Origin: Closterium sp. Naga37s-1 | Lineage: Eukaryota > Streptophyta > Zygnematophyceae > Desmidiales > Closteriaceae | Assembly (NCBI GenBank): GCA_947471745.1 | Contig: CANJKZ010001020.1 | Span: 61,001 to 125,000, forward strand | Direction: 5' to 3' | Length of the DNA: 64,000 bases | In this document: one piece after another, positions 34,422 to 45,500 of the stretch | Position numbering within the stretch: position 1 is the first letter of the stretch | Layout of the letters: every line of letters begins with the position of its first letter | Program-made: the position numbers and the translations under genes | Notes under the pieces: model-generated | Databases searched by the model: none | What the model was told of the DNA's origin: nothing | The model's input: the letters and a program-made list of their open reading frames with translations, nothing else

Positions 34422-36215
34422 ATGTCGGCTTCCACAGCTGAGAAGAAAGGCGTAACGCCAGGGGCTTGGTCTTCCGGGTTGCTGGAATGCCACAAAGACG
34501 GCAAGACATGTAAGTCACTCGCCAGACTCTCGTACGCAACTGCATATCCGACTGCTCGGAGTGGGTGCGAGCCGCGAGCCGCGAATATCTAGTCGAACCT
34601 CTCAGCCTCTCTGCTACCGAACATCGTCTCCTCGAATGTTTTCTTGTCTCCTGTTGCTCGCGACGATCGCCAGCCTGTACAGCAGCCCGGCAGCTCGCAG
34701 CAATCGTCAACAGCTCGTGGGAATCGAGCCGCCAAGCGAATACCTTGTATCCCCCGTTCCGTTCCGTATCTCGCCTGCTTTTTTCTTTAGACAGCGACAT
34801 AAACCTGCTGTTAACAACCCGTTCCGTAACCCCTTTTTACTTTCCAGCTCCCCTCCAGGCCAATCGCTCTCGAAAATTCCAGGGCTGGTGTACCTTCCAT
34901 GACCATCCTTCTCTTTCTTGATCCTCCTTTTCTACCTCCTCCCTCCTGGAATCACGTGTCCTCGCAGGTCTGTGCGCGTTGTGCTGCCCCTGCGTTCTCG
35001 CTGGCCGCATCGCCGAAATCTCAACTGACGGCTTCACAGGTTCATCCTCCGCTATATTACTCCCCTTTTCTGTTTAGCAGCAAGATGCCGATAGATCTCC
35101 GTCAGTACCGTCCGACTTGCTTCTGTGTCTTACCAGAAAGGTTGCTGCAGTCAGGTTGCACTCCTCGACCAATAATCCTGCAAGCTCCCTCAACAGGGTG
35201 TGGCATACTAGTTTGTGTGCCGTAGGAGCAAAGTGGCAAGCCAAAAAAGCAGCCCCTTGGCTTTGCGTGCCCCAAAGCTCTCTTTCCCCCTTGCACCCCC
35301 CTGATTATCTTCACATTCCACCCTTATCATTGCAACCAACATGTTCTGCTGCACTCTGTCTACTCACACTTCTTTCTGGGGCCAGCATTCTTAAACTACA
35401 AGCACTTCCCGTTCAGCTCACGAGGCCAATTTCCCGTCACATACGATCATGCTACCTTGATGTGATCGTACTTCATGTTCGATAGTGCACCTAAAGCTGT
35501 TCAGGGCAAAACAAGGCATCAACATGGAGCTCTATGAGTTCATTGCCCTATCTGTTCTGACTGGCAGCGGTTGTTCCCCTTCCCTCATTCTTTCTCGCTT
35601 CTCCCTCCCCCTTCCACCCCACCACCCTCAACCCTTTTTCTGCGTCACCGAATGTGCGGCCACTGATATTTGCGTTGCAGACGCCACCTTTGCCTGCTGC
35701 TGCTGGGCATTGATCCAATACTTCACGGTCGGGATGTGCGGCTGCCTCTACTCCAAAGGTGACACCTCTCCAGCCTCCATGATTTCCTCAGCTACTTCGC
35801 AATTGTGATGGACGCCCTCAATACTGACTAGTGCCCCTTCCCCATTAACTCTTGCAGGCTTCCGTGGCATGCTGAGGGATAAGTATGGCCTGCCCAGCAG
35901 GCCCTGCGTGGACGCTGCACTACACCTCTTCTGCCCCTGCTGTGCCTTTGCTCAGGAGTACCGAGAACTCAAAGCCAGGGGGTGGGACCCACGTCTAGGT
36001 GAGCTTCCTTTTCAAAGTGAACTGTTGCTGTCAGCAATTTCAGTAATCTTAGTGCCCAGTGACCTGAGAGAGCCAAGTCCAGTCTGACTTCTTTTGTCCC
36101 AGGAATCTGTGAGAATCTCAGCTCCTAATGTCTGTCTCTATTTGCAGGTTACACAGGAAATGTCCTCAACTTCAGTTCACAGAAAGTGGCTCCTTCTCCT
36201 CAACGAATGGAATGA
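34422..36215 (+). CDS. PLAC8 (cysteine-rich) family protein
   Basis: Model: join(34422..34509, 34968..35039, 35681..35758, 35858..35998, 36148..36215), 148 aa, all introns phase 1. The domain is complete: PGAWSSGLLECHKDGKTC, LCALCCPCVLAGRIAEIS, ACCCWALIQYFTVGMCGCLY, RDKYGLPSRPCVDAALHLFC, then PCCAFAQEYRELKARGWDP. The CCPC and CPCC clusters and QEYRELKxRGWDP are hallmarks. The middle cysteine-rich segment is hydrophobic enough to sit in or cross a membrane. In plants this family includes the cadmium-resistance (PCR) and cell-number-regulator proteins; which branch this belongs to cannot be said. The start is the only ATG that keeps the short N-terminus in frame. The length is typical. Confidence 0.92.
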
Positions 36216-37114
36216 AAACCGGTTGCCCTTATCTAGAGTAGCATAGATTATTATGTCATGTTGCCCTTTTGCCCCCTTTTTGTCTTATTGTATGTATTAA
36301 TGTTTCTTATGTTTCAATAAAGATTTCCTAAAGCTGCATGAACTGCTGTGCCTATCATTGTGCACAGAAAAGAACAGCCTGTAATTCCACAACCAGCTGG
36401 CCATACAAATATTATTATTGCCTTTTTGGACTCTTGACGCTACACAAAACGATTTATACTGTAGTGTTATGCGAGTCAGGTTGTGGTGCGGTCTGGTCAG
36501 GTGAACAGATTGTCCCTTTCGGCTAGCTTGCCTGATCATCATCAGTCGTCTTCACCTCGACATCTCCATCAGCAGATTCTCAAACTGTCAGAACACTCGG
36601 GTATCATTTTTTTGACTGCTGTCCGAAAGTGTGACGCTGATGGCTCCCCTATTGTCGAGGCGCTCCAAATCACCACAATTCCAAGGTTCCCCTACCAACG
36701 TTGCTGCTTGCAGCGACGGAGGAAGCATCCGGTACGATGTTAAGAATCCGACGACGGAGAAATCAAGAAGCAATCGGGAATGACTCACATTTTTACCGAT
36801 GTCTAACCCGACAGTGAAAAATTGAAATCTCAGGTCTTGAGTCTGTACTCCTGCACTATCAGGATCCGCTTTCCATGAAGCCTTCAAACCTTCGTTGCAA
36901 GCACACTCATTTGCAAGGCTGTCAGCCACAGGTTGCATGAAAGCTTACGCAAGACTGACCTCTTCGTGTGGAATCTTTCCATGGATGGCCTCCCTGAGTG
37001 GATAGCCTTTGACGGCATAATCAGGTGACGTGGTCTATAAGTTACGTTCCTTCATTGTGTTCGCGCATTTCGAGGATATATTGACTCTCGATCCCCTCAG
37101 AAAATTCGGGTTTC
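36216..37114. other. Intergenic: PLAC8 3' UTR and BELL upstream region
   Basis: The first 100 or so bases carry the PLAC8 3' UTR with an AATAAA signal. The remainder is AT-rich with no supported gene. A TATA-like GGATATATTG lies at about 37073, roughly 40 bases before the BELL start codon; this is suggestive only. Confidence 0.5.
36316..36321 (+). promoter_or_regulatory. Poly(A) signal AATAAA of the PLAC8 gene
   Basis: A canonical AATAAA hexamer lies 101 bases after the PLAC8 stop codon in a T-rich context (TTCAATAAAGATTTCC), in the expected place and orientation. Confidence 0.6.
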
Positions 37115-38995
37115 ATGCTCAGTATGGAGATTCAAACTCACGGCGATGTTTACAGCGGAAATAATACTACTCACCAACGATGGCGTCATGACGATATTGG
37201 CAGGGATAAGGATTTTTCTAATGCTGGGGACATCATCACACCAGGACCACCTCCATCGTCCTCTCATCTGCATGCTTCAGTACGTTCAACTTCTCACTGT
37301 ATCCAGCCATTCATCCATGCCGAGTCTTGAACCGCTATCTCTTTAACCATGTGTTGCAGTCTCTGTCAGGCGCTGGTGTCCATCCTTCTTCAGTAAATAT
37401 TACGGGTGTTGTCAAACCTTACTCGTCCGAGAACCATGGACGTCATGTGAATCACGCAAGGCGGAAGGCAATCCTAAGAGGAAATGTAAGGTTTTCTTTC
37501 AACCATGAAGTGCTTGGCTTTGCATCTTCACATTAGTATTCCTCAGTGTCTTGCATAAACATTTACAACGTTTTTTGTTGCTCCTTGAAGGGTCGTGCTG
37601 GCTTTCTGGTCGTTGCCAACGACCGTGATGAGGAACGAAACATGGCTACTGATCCTATATGCTTCTCCGAGTCATCACCTAAACAAGGACCTTCACTTCC
37701 TCTCTTTAAAAGCGGCCAGTTGTCTGATACGTGGCTTAATTCTGGAGGACTGCAGAAAGACGACCTCCTTCAGCCAGGAGGGGAAATGATTGCAGATGGA
37801 AGAAAGGTCCAATTTCTGCAGCAGGAGAACAACTTGCAGTATTACTCAAAGCATCACCAACCCTCTGGTTGGCCTGCAAGTAGCTTCCCTTCGAATGAGA
37901 GCTCTTCCTCCCAACCTCATGAGCATACAGCACAAGATATGCTGTCCTGCACTGCTTCCCTTGACTCTGCTCAACTTGCTGCTCAAGGAAAGTCCCTTTT
38001 TCATTTTCTAGAAGACAAATCTGCTGCTTATGCTGGAATTGGAAGCAGCATCCCCCAGCACCAGGTGGACCAGGCAGCACCACAGTATGGTGCACAGCTG
38101 GCATTGGAGCGAGTTAGCTCGGCCCCTGTTCCGATCCTTCAAGAAGGATTCCACGGCCATGCTTTTGAGGACTTTGACGATGGGTTTGCTGCAGGTCTAT
38201 GGTCCAGCCACCCTCAGCAGGGAATCTTAATGGATTCTATGCAGGTTGATGGGAGTCAGAATGAAGCTGGTCACGAATCGGAGTTGTTAGCTATTGCTGC
38301 TCTACCTGGGTCCAGCTACATGGCTATGGTGACAGGAGAAAAGGACATCCGGGATGCTGATTGTACTCACTTGGGAGTGCAATTACCCCCGTTTGATGGC
38401 AAGAGCAGTGTTGTTGCTGGAGGTGGTGGTGATGATGACGACCCGAAGAAGAATGAAGCAGAGCCTGAAGCCAAGTCTGTACCGAATATGTCTTTCATTC
38501 TTGAGGCTGCGCAAGAGTTGCTGATGGAGGTCTGCCGTTGCCCGACACCATCTCGCAAGTGGAGACGAAGGCACGATGGCAGCAGCTTCGGAGATGGTAC
38601 CGGTCAAAGGCCATCACCAGTGTCATCGTCTGTCTGTGGTGTGAGTGGACAAGGACAGCTGCAGACTATCCCTATCGGTGGTACAAGAGAGCAGGCACAA
38701 AGGCTTCGAGCCCTCCTTGTGGATGTAAGTTGGTATGCTGTTACATTTTTTTTTTGGTCCATTACGGTACTTGGAAATGGTGTAATGATATGTTTGTCTT
38801 TGGATGATACAGGTGGAGAAGTCATACGGAAAGTATAAGGAGCAGAATACAGCATTAGCTGCTGCATTTGATGCTGCCACTGGCACAGATGGTTCAGCTA
38901 ACATGTACACAAAACCTTCACTGCACGCAATATCAACGGCGTACCGCTCTGCCAAGGATAGTATTGAGGCAAATCTTAGAAGGTTGGCAAAATAG
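37115..38995 (+). CDS. BELL-type POX-domain protein lacking a recognisable homeodomain
   Basis: Model: join(37115..37279, 37360..37485, 37591..38724, 38813..38995), 535 aa, every intron phase 0 with donors GTACGT, GTAAGG and GTAAGT. A long Ser/Gln-rich N-terminus precedes a POX (SKY/BEL) region at about residues 410-533: MSFILEAAQELLMEV, RLRALLVDVEKSYGKYKEQN, then PSLHAISTAYRSAKDSIEAN. In BELL transcription factors POX binds KNOX partners and is followed by a TALE homeodomain. Here the frame stops at TAG (38993) shortly after POX, and no NWFxNxR-type recognition helix is visible up to the next gene. A DNA-binding-deficient partner or competitor of KNOX/BELL is inferred. The first two exons lack a known motif and could partly be leader; ATG 37642 is an alternative start. 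Confidence 0.7.
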
Positions 38996-39545
38996 ACTGA
39001 TATCTGTATGTTGCTCTGACAGGTGGAAATAATAGTTGATAAGGATACCATTCCATATTCAAGACAAATCTTGAAAGCAACATGTACCGTATATTCAGCC
39101 ATTTGGAAGCCCAATGATTACACACTGAGAGGCCTTCGTTATTTCCTGGCCGATTTCAACCTGGAGGTATTTGAAGCTACTCCGTCATCCGATTTGAGCA
39201 GCAGACCTCTGCGCCATGTTGTTCTGGATGTTGTTCTGGATTCCGTGAAGCATCCTAGGCCGGCAAGCTGGTCGTAAAAAGCTTCTTTTCTCTCAAACCT
39301 CTAAAAGATCTCCTTATTGGCCAGAGCTTCCTGCACGGAATAGGATTTGTCTTGGCTCAAGGAATCTCTCGTATCGCCGCAACTAGGTCCGCCGCCAGGG
39401 AATGCGTTATAGTACGAGTCAGACATAAACTGGTCGACATTCACTGGCGCGGTGTGCGCATGCCGAGAGACTTTTGTGAACGCATGGACAAGTCAAACCT
39501 TTAGACTCTACACGTACTTCCTCAAGATTCAAAATTGCATCGGCC
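38996..39545. other. BELL 3' flank with an open stretch at 39023-39277, then BTAF1 5' flank
   Basis: After the BELL stop, a CAG at 39020-39022 precedes an 84-codon open stretch containing SAIWKPN and LRGLRYFLADF. This faintly recalls the start of a BELL homeodomain (WRPQRGLP ... LRAWLFEHF) but is about five residues too short and lacks helix 3. No phase-compatible donor joins it to the POX exon. It may be a relic, 3' UTR or chance. The last 250 bases are upstream of BTAF1. Confidence 0.35.
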
Positions 39546-42500
39546 ATGGCGGTCGGCGGCAATAAAAGTGGTTCTGGGGGTACCACTCGATTCGACCGGC
39601 TTCTGATTCTCCTTGATAGTACGAACGGCATCCTTCCAATATTTCCACCCCGATGATTCCACTAGCTCACGAACTGTTCAGTTGCACCATGTCTCTTCCC
39701 TGCTAACTTAGCATTACTGTACTTTAGCGAAAGAGTACATTTTCTCCGTTTTACGCCTCCTGCTCCGTCCTGTTTCACGCCCTTGTTGGTCTTTTCCTCT
39801 TCGCTTTTGGCGATAAGCTCACCAGTTCCTCTTTCATTTTCCGTGTCGAAACTCTTCTTTCAGCTGGGGAAGCGGCCACGACGCGCGACACAGCCGCGCG
39901 TCAAATTGGAGAGTTAGCTAGCCTCCACAGAGCGGATTTGCATGCTCTCATTCGACGTGTACGATCCCCAATCGTCTTCGGATGCATGTGCTTTTGGTTT
40001 CCCTGCATTCCATTCCTGCTTTAACCTATGCCAGCTATTTCCCTGCAGCTTGCTGTATCACCCCCACGGCCCACCTTCAATGTTGCTAGTTGTTTCCGCA
40101 TTCAAGTTCTTTGTTACTCTAGAACCATCCATTGCTTGTTTACAAGCGTTTTTTCTTTCAACTTTTATCTCCTCTTCTGAACCCCTCCGTACAGGTGAAG
40201 AGGTTGCTGAAGAGCAGCAAGTGGGACACGCGTGTGGCTGCAGCCAAGGCGTTAGGGTACATAGCTCGGAACACACCACATCCCACAGTGCAGGACCTGC
40301 AGATTGCTGCTTCCACTGTATCTGGTGATGAAGGAGCAATAGCAGCACGTACTGGCACTGCTTCTGCAGCCGCTGATGGCGAAGGTGCTGCACCAGCTGC
40401 TGTAGAACCTACTGCTGCGGGTGGCGGCTTGCGCTTCGAGGGGTAAGACGTCTGTCTTTCTGACGGACAGAGTCTTTAGTGTTTGATGGTGCAAATTCAT
40501 ATGCTGCTGGGTATGTGTTGAAGAATGAAACCTGAATGTTCCAAGCACCGATGTCTTCATCCCGCTGTTTTCTTATTGTTTTCCTCTATGACGTCCCTCT
40601 ATGTGCCTCGCGTGTTGCAGCTTTGACATTGGTCGTGTGTTGGACAATGGAGCACCGCTTGTGGCATCAGCTGGCAAGGTAACGCTTGCTGATGATGATT
40701 TATGGTCATAATGCATGGAGGTGCGTGAATCATGGTTGTGTTGCGTAAGTATTGGTGATGCATTGCTGGTGGATCTGGGTCTGCCATGACATGAGTTGGT
40801 GGAATCAAGCAATGAGGCATACCTTCTCTCTCCATTCCCAACATCCTGCTCCTTCCATGCCAAAGCCTCTCACACACAACACCACATTACACGACATGCT
40901 CAACTCTGCATTGTGCTCAATGTCACAACATCGCTGAATCTACACCTGCCCGATCCTATGCTGGCCCAGGAATATGATATTGCAGCAGTTGGGCGAGGGG
41001 GAAAGGAGGCGATTGCCAAGCAAAAGCAATCCCTACGACGGAGACTAGGTGAGACAGTAGAATGAGGCCATGGGGCAACGCATGCCTTTCCATGCACCAC
41101 TTAAGGCGTAAAGCTTCAGGGTTATAGCTCCATGTGACGCACATTGCTATTCTGTCTACTTTCCTCTTCTTTGAACGGCCTTTGTCATTGAGTAGTGCTG
41201 ACTGTACTGCAGAAACTTAGGAATGAAATTTAACGCTTGATACAGCTACAATTAAGACGGAAACGTGTAGGTGGTGAGCTGAGGGCAGGCGGTGCGTAGG
41301 GTTGATGGTGACAATGTTGAGCCAGGCTGGCGTCAGGCTGGTTGGTACAGCCGGTGTATCAAATACAGGTCAGTTTTCCTGACGAGAGAACGAGTCCCAG
41401 CCAGCTATTCAACGGGAGCACCAGTACGAGATATTTTTCTCTTCTGCGCACTTTGTGTTGTCACAGGTCTGGACGAGTGTGAGCGATTCATGGATGTAAG
41501 CGATATCATTAGAGACGAGGATCTGGAAGCACCAGCGCAAGCAGCAGCACCACCAGCAACAGGTTCATCAAACCCCGCTGCAGCAGCTGGCGGCAAGCAG
41601 AAGCAGAAGCGAGAAGGTACAGCTGGAATCAAGCGTGGAGCGCAGGATCTAATGGCTGAGATGCTGCCAAGTGGCACCAGTCCGGGGGTTGGTGATGGTG
41701 GCAGTTCTGCTGGTTGTGGATCACCCGCTTTGTCGAAGTCCCTCAGTGCAAGGGAGAGAAACATGCTGAAGCGGAAGGCGAAGAGCATGAGCAAGGACGG
41801 GGGGAAGAGAGGAGTAGGGGCTCATGGTGATGGTGGGGTGGGGGAGGTGGATGAGGATGAGGATGGAGGGGAAGGGGAGCGGGGAGGCAGGAAGAAGATG
41901 CGGACAAAGAGTGTGGTTTCAGATGGGAAGGAGGACAATAAGGTGCGTTCGTTAATTATATTTTGGTTGTTGCATGCGACCCATGCTTTTCACCCAGGTG
42001 TTTGAGTTGCAGCTCGGGGGTATGTACAGGATCTGTCTACCATCGGTTGTATTGTCCCTCTTCCAGCCCTTCAAAGCGCCCTTCTTTCACCTATTTCTCA
42101 CGTCCTCCCTATCCTTTCATGAGTTCACAGTTTTCATGCTTCTTGTCCAAGCTCCGTTTCTACCACAGCAGAACAGGTGGACCTTTCCTCCAGCAATTTG
42201 TTTACCCCACCCTTCCACCGCTCCTGCCTGCCACCCGCCCATCAGATCACAGTAGAGCAGGTGGCAGCAGAGGGGGATGATTGGGAGGAAGAGGAGGAGG
42301 AGGAGGGGGAATGGCCCTTGCAGGCGCTGTGTGAACAACTGCTCACAGACATGTTTCACCCAGGTAATGATTGCTGTGTCATTCAGGGTGAAGTTTCGTT
42401 CAGTCAAATGTCGACCTTTCGTTTCGATGAATGCTGATGTTCCGTCAGCGGTGGAAATCACGCGGACCTGTTTCTTTGCACCACGACCTGGTGTTTTTGG

Positions 42501-45500
42501 CAGAATATTCTTCTGCCTTCTTTTCTTTGTTTGTTCGTGCAGTGTGGGAGGTACGTCACGGCAGTATTCTTGCCCTCAGGGAGGTTGTATCCGCGCATGG
42601 GAACTGTGCTGCAGTCTGCCGCCCAATAGTTCCTTCTAAGTGGGCCAGCGCCAATGGGAAGGAGGAGAGGGAAGATGGGAAGGGGAAGATGGAGCTGGAA
42701 GTGGTGAAGGAGGAGGATGATGGCAAGACTGTGCCAGAAATGAGGGAGCTGGACGTGTCTTTGGTCAAGGCGCCGGTGGTGAGGTCGGAAAAGGAGGAAG
42801 AAGAGGTTAATGATGAAATGGAGGGAGTGAATCATCGGGGTATTACAAAAGAGGAACGTGGGGAGGAAGGATTGGGGGGTGTGAAGCGGGAAGTAAAAGA
42901 AGAGGAGTGTGTGAGTAAGCAAATGGTAGCTGTGAAGAGGGAGGCTGAGGCGGAGACTTCTCCAAAGGCAGAGGTGAAAGATGAGGCGAAATGTGAAGAG
43001 GACGATATGAAAACGAGAGCAAAGGAGGAAGTGAAAGTAGAGGATGAGATGGAAGTAAAGGAGGAACGACTGGAGGGAGTCAAGAGGGAAGCGAAGGCAG
43101 AGACGAAGGAAGGGAGTGGTGGCTGGCTAGGCCTCTCTATGGGCTCTGAGACGCCTAAAGAAAGCAATGGAGAGTCCGCATTTGGGGACAAGCTTGCTGC
43201 TCCTGCTGGGGTGTGTGTGAAGGAGGAGGCAGGAGAAGGGGGCGGGAAGGGGGAGGAGGATAACCGAGCTGAACGATCTGGATTTGACTTGAACGAGTTG
43301 ATGGTCTGTAAGAGGGAGGACACTGCAGGTGTGACGAATCAAGAGGGCGTCATTAACCAAAATTCTGGAGGGAGGGCGCGTATGGGCTTGGACTTGCATC
43401 TTTCTGATGGCATGCAATCAGAAGAGATGGGAGAGGGGTCGGTACGAAATTTGGAGAATGAAGGGAGTATTGAGGGGAGTAAGGTAGAAGCCAAGACGGA
43501 TAGGAGTGAAGAGAAGAGCAAGTGTGAGGAAAGTGAGAATGCTGTGGGAAAGGGGTTGGATCTGAACATGGAAGTTTCCGAGGAAGCAAATGAGGGGAAA
43601 CCTGTGGATGAGGGGGAAGTGGCAGAGGAGAAGAATGGAGAAGAGAAGGAGAGTGCGCTGGTGGTGGCACAACCTGTGAGGGCGGCGGAGAGAGGTGCAA
43701 TGCCGACAATGGAATCTGCAAGGAAGGCACAGTTAGCTATAGAAGCTGCCAGGAAGGCACAGGCGGATAATGAGCTGTTTTTGGAGGACTGTGCCATTCG
43801 GCTGCTATGCATCTTCGCTTTGGACAGGTGAGTTATTTGAAAATGCTGTACATATCAAATCTCAACCAATTCGGTGCATGCTTACCTGCTCTTTTGGATA
43901 TTAACCCTATACAGGTTGTTGTACTGTTTTCTCCTATTCATCTCCCCTGCCCGTTCTTTCTTAGAAGAGGGCTTTGTGCCAGATCAGGTGGGGCGACGCC
44001 ATGGGTGTCTCACGTCACCCCCTTTACCCCGGGTCCCCTCTGTGCCTTTAGGTTGGAAGACTTTGTGTCGGACCAGGTGGTGGCACCAGTGCGGGAGGCG
44101 TGTGGACAGGCGCTGGGAGTGGTGCTCAAATACCTGCCCTCCAGGGCTGTTGCTCGCACACTTGATGTGCTGCTGCAAATGCAGGTATGCATGGGAGAAT
44201 GTAGTCCCACACACACACAGTATCAACACCGTCTCTTTTTCTGATGCTCACAGTATGCATCTCTCCACTACTGTCTGTTAGACATGCCACCATAGTGGGA
44301 GGTTCTGCTTAGAGGGGTGCCAGGCGTCAATTATCTCAAAGCCGCATGAGAGAAAGCTCACCTTTGTGAGATGATATTACCTTTGGTCCTCATTCTAAAA
44401 TGTCTCACAGGTGGCGTTCTCCAAACCTGTATGCTGCTGACTCGCTTGGAGTGGAAATTGAGCACCGAGCGGCCGCCTTCAGTGTCTTGCGAGGGTGATC
44501 CTTCCCGTTCCCCATTCAAGGGGCTTACAATGCAGCCCTTCCCATCCCCCATTTGCAGAACCGATCAGAGTGGGAAGTGCGGCACGGGGCCCTGCTTGGC
44601 ATCAAGTACCTCATAGCAGTGCGCCAGGAGCTACTGCCCTCCCTGCTGCCCTCGCTCCTCCCCGCCTGCATGCGCGCGCTGCAAGACTCAGATGATGATG
44701 TGAGGGCTGTGGCAGCAGAGGCGCTGCTGCCAGCTGCTAAGACCGTGGGGGAGGGCGTGGACGAAAGTGATTTAAGGCAGCTGATGCGGCTGCTGTGGGG
44801 GATTTTATCAGAACTTGATGACCTCAGTCCGTCCACTAGCAGGTGAGCAAATTGGTTGGGTGAAGCTTCCAGGTTTGCTTAAGGAGGTGAATGAGACCAA
44901 GACTACCAGCTCATTTAGCTTCTGCAACTGCTGATGCACTCCTGCGAATGGATGGAATTCATCTACGAGCTTGCGAGCCTCTGAATGTCGAGGCTTTTTG
45001 GGTTCATCCATGTTACTCGCTGTTGTCGGGGGACAGGTTCGCCGACCCACATGTGCGTTGGTTGTTGTATCCACGGTAGAGGACACCAGTTAGGCGCCAT
45101 TGAGTTCAATGCGTGGCAGCAACTTAGGATTCAACACCAGTAGTTGTTGGTAGTACTTTGTGACTTTTGAGTCGACTCAAAAGTCACTTCATCCATGTTA
45201 CTCGCTGTTGTCGGGGGACAGGTTCGCCGACCCACATGTGCGTTGGTTGTTGTATCCACTTGTTTCCTTCCGACAGTGTCATGACCCTCCTCGCTGAGCT
45301 GCATGCCCTTCCTCGAGTTGCTGCCCTCTGGACCGTTTCTCCACCTGCTGGTGCTTCAGCTGATGCTAAACCTGCTGCTGCTGCGGATGTTGCTGCTGCT
45401 GGTATGACTGCTGCTGCTTCTGCTGGTGGACAAGTGGAGGGCGATGAGGAGTTGGGCGAAGATGATGACCTCGATGACAAGGAAGAGGAGGAGAATCTAG

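Noticed and set aside
45003-45259. TRIM-like element with 72-bp terminal direct repeats
   Set aside because: The repeats lack TG...CA ends, and no target duplication, primer-binding site or polypurine tract is seen; a simple duplication fits better.
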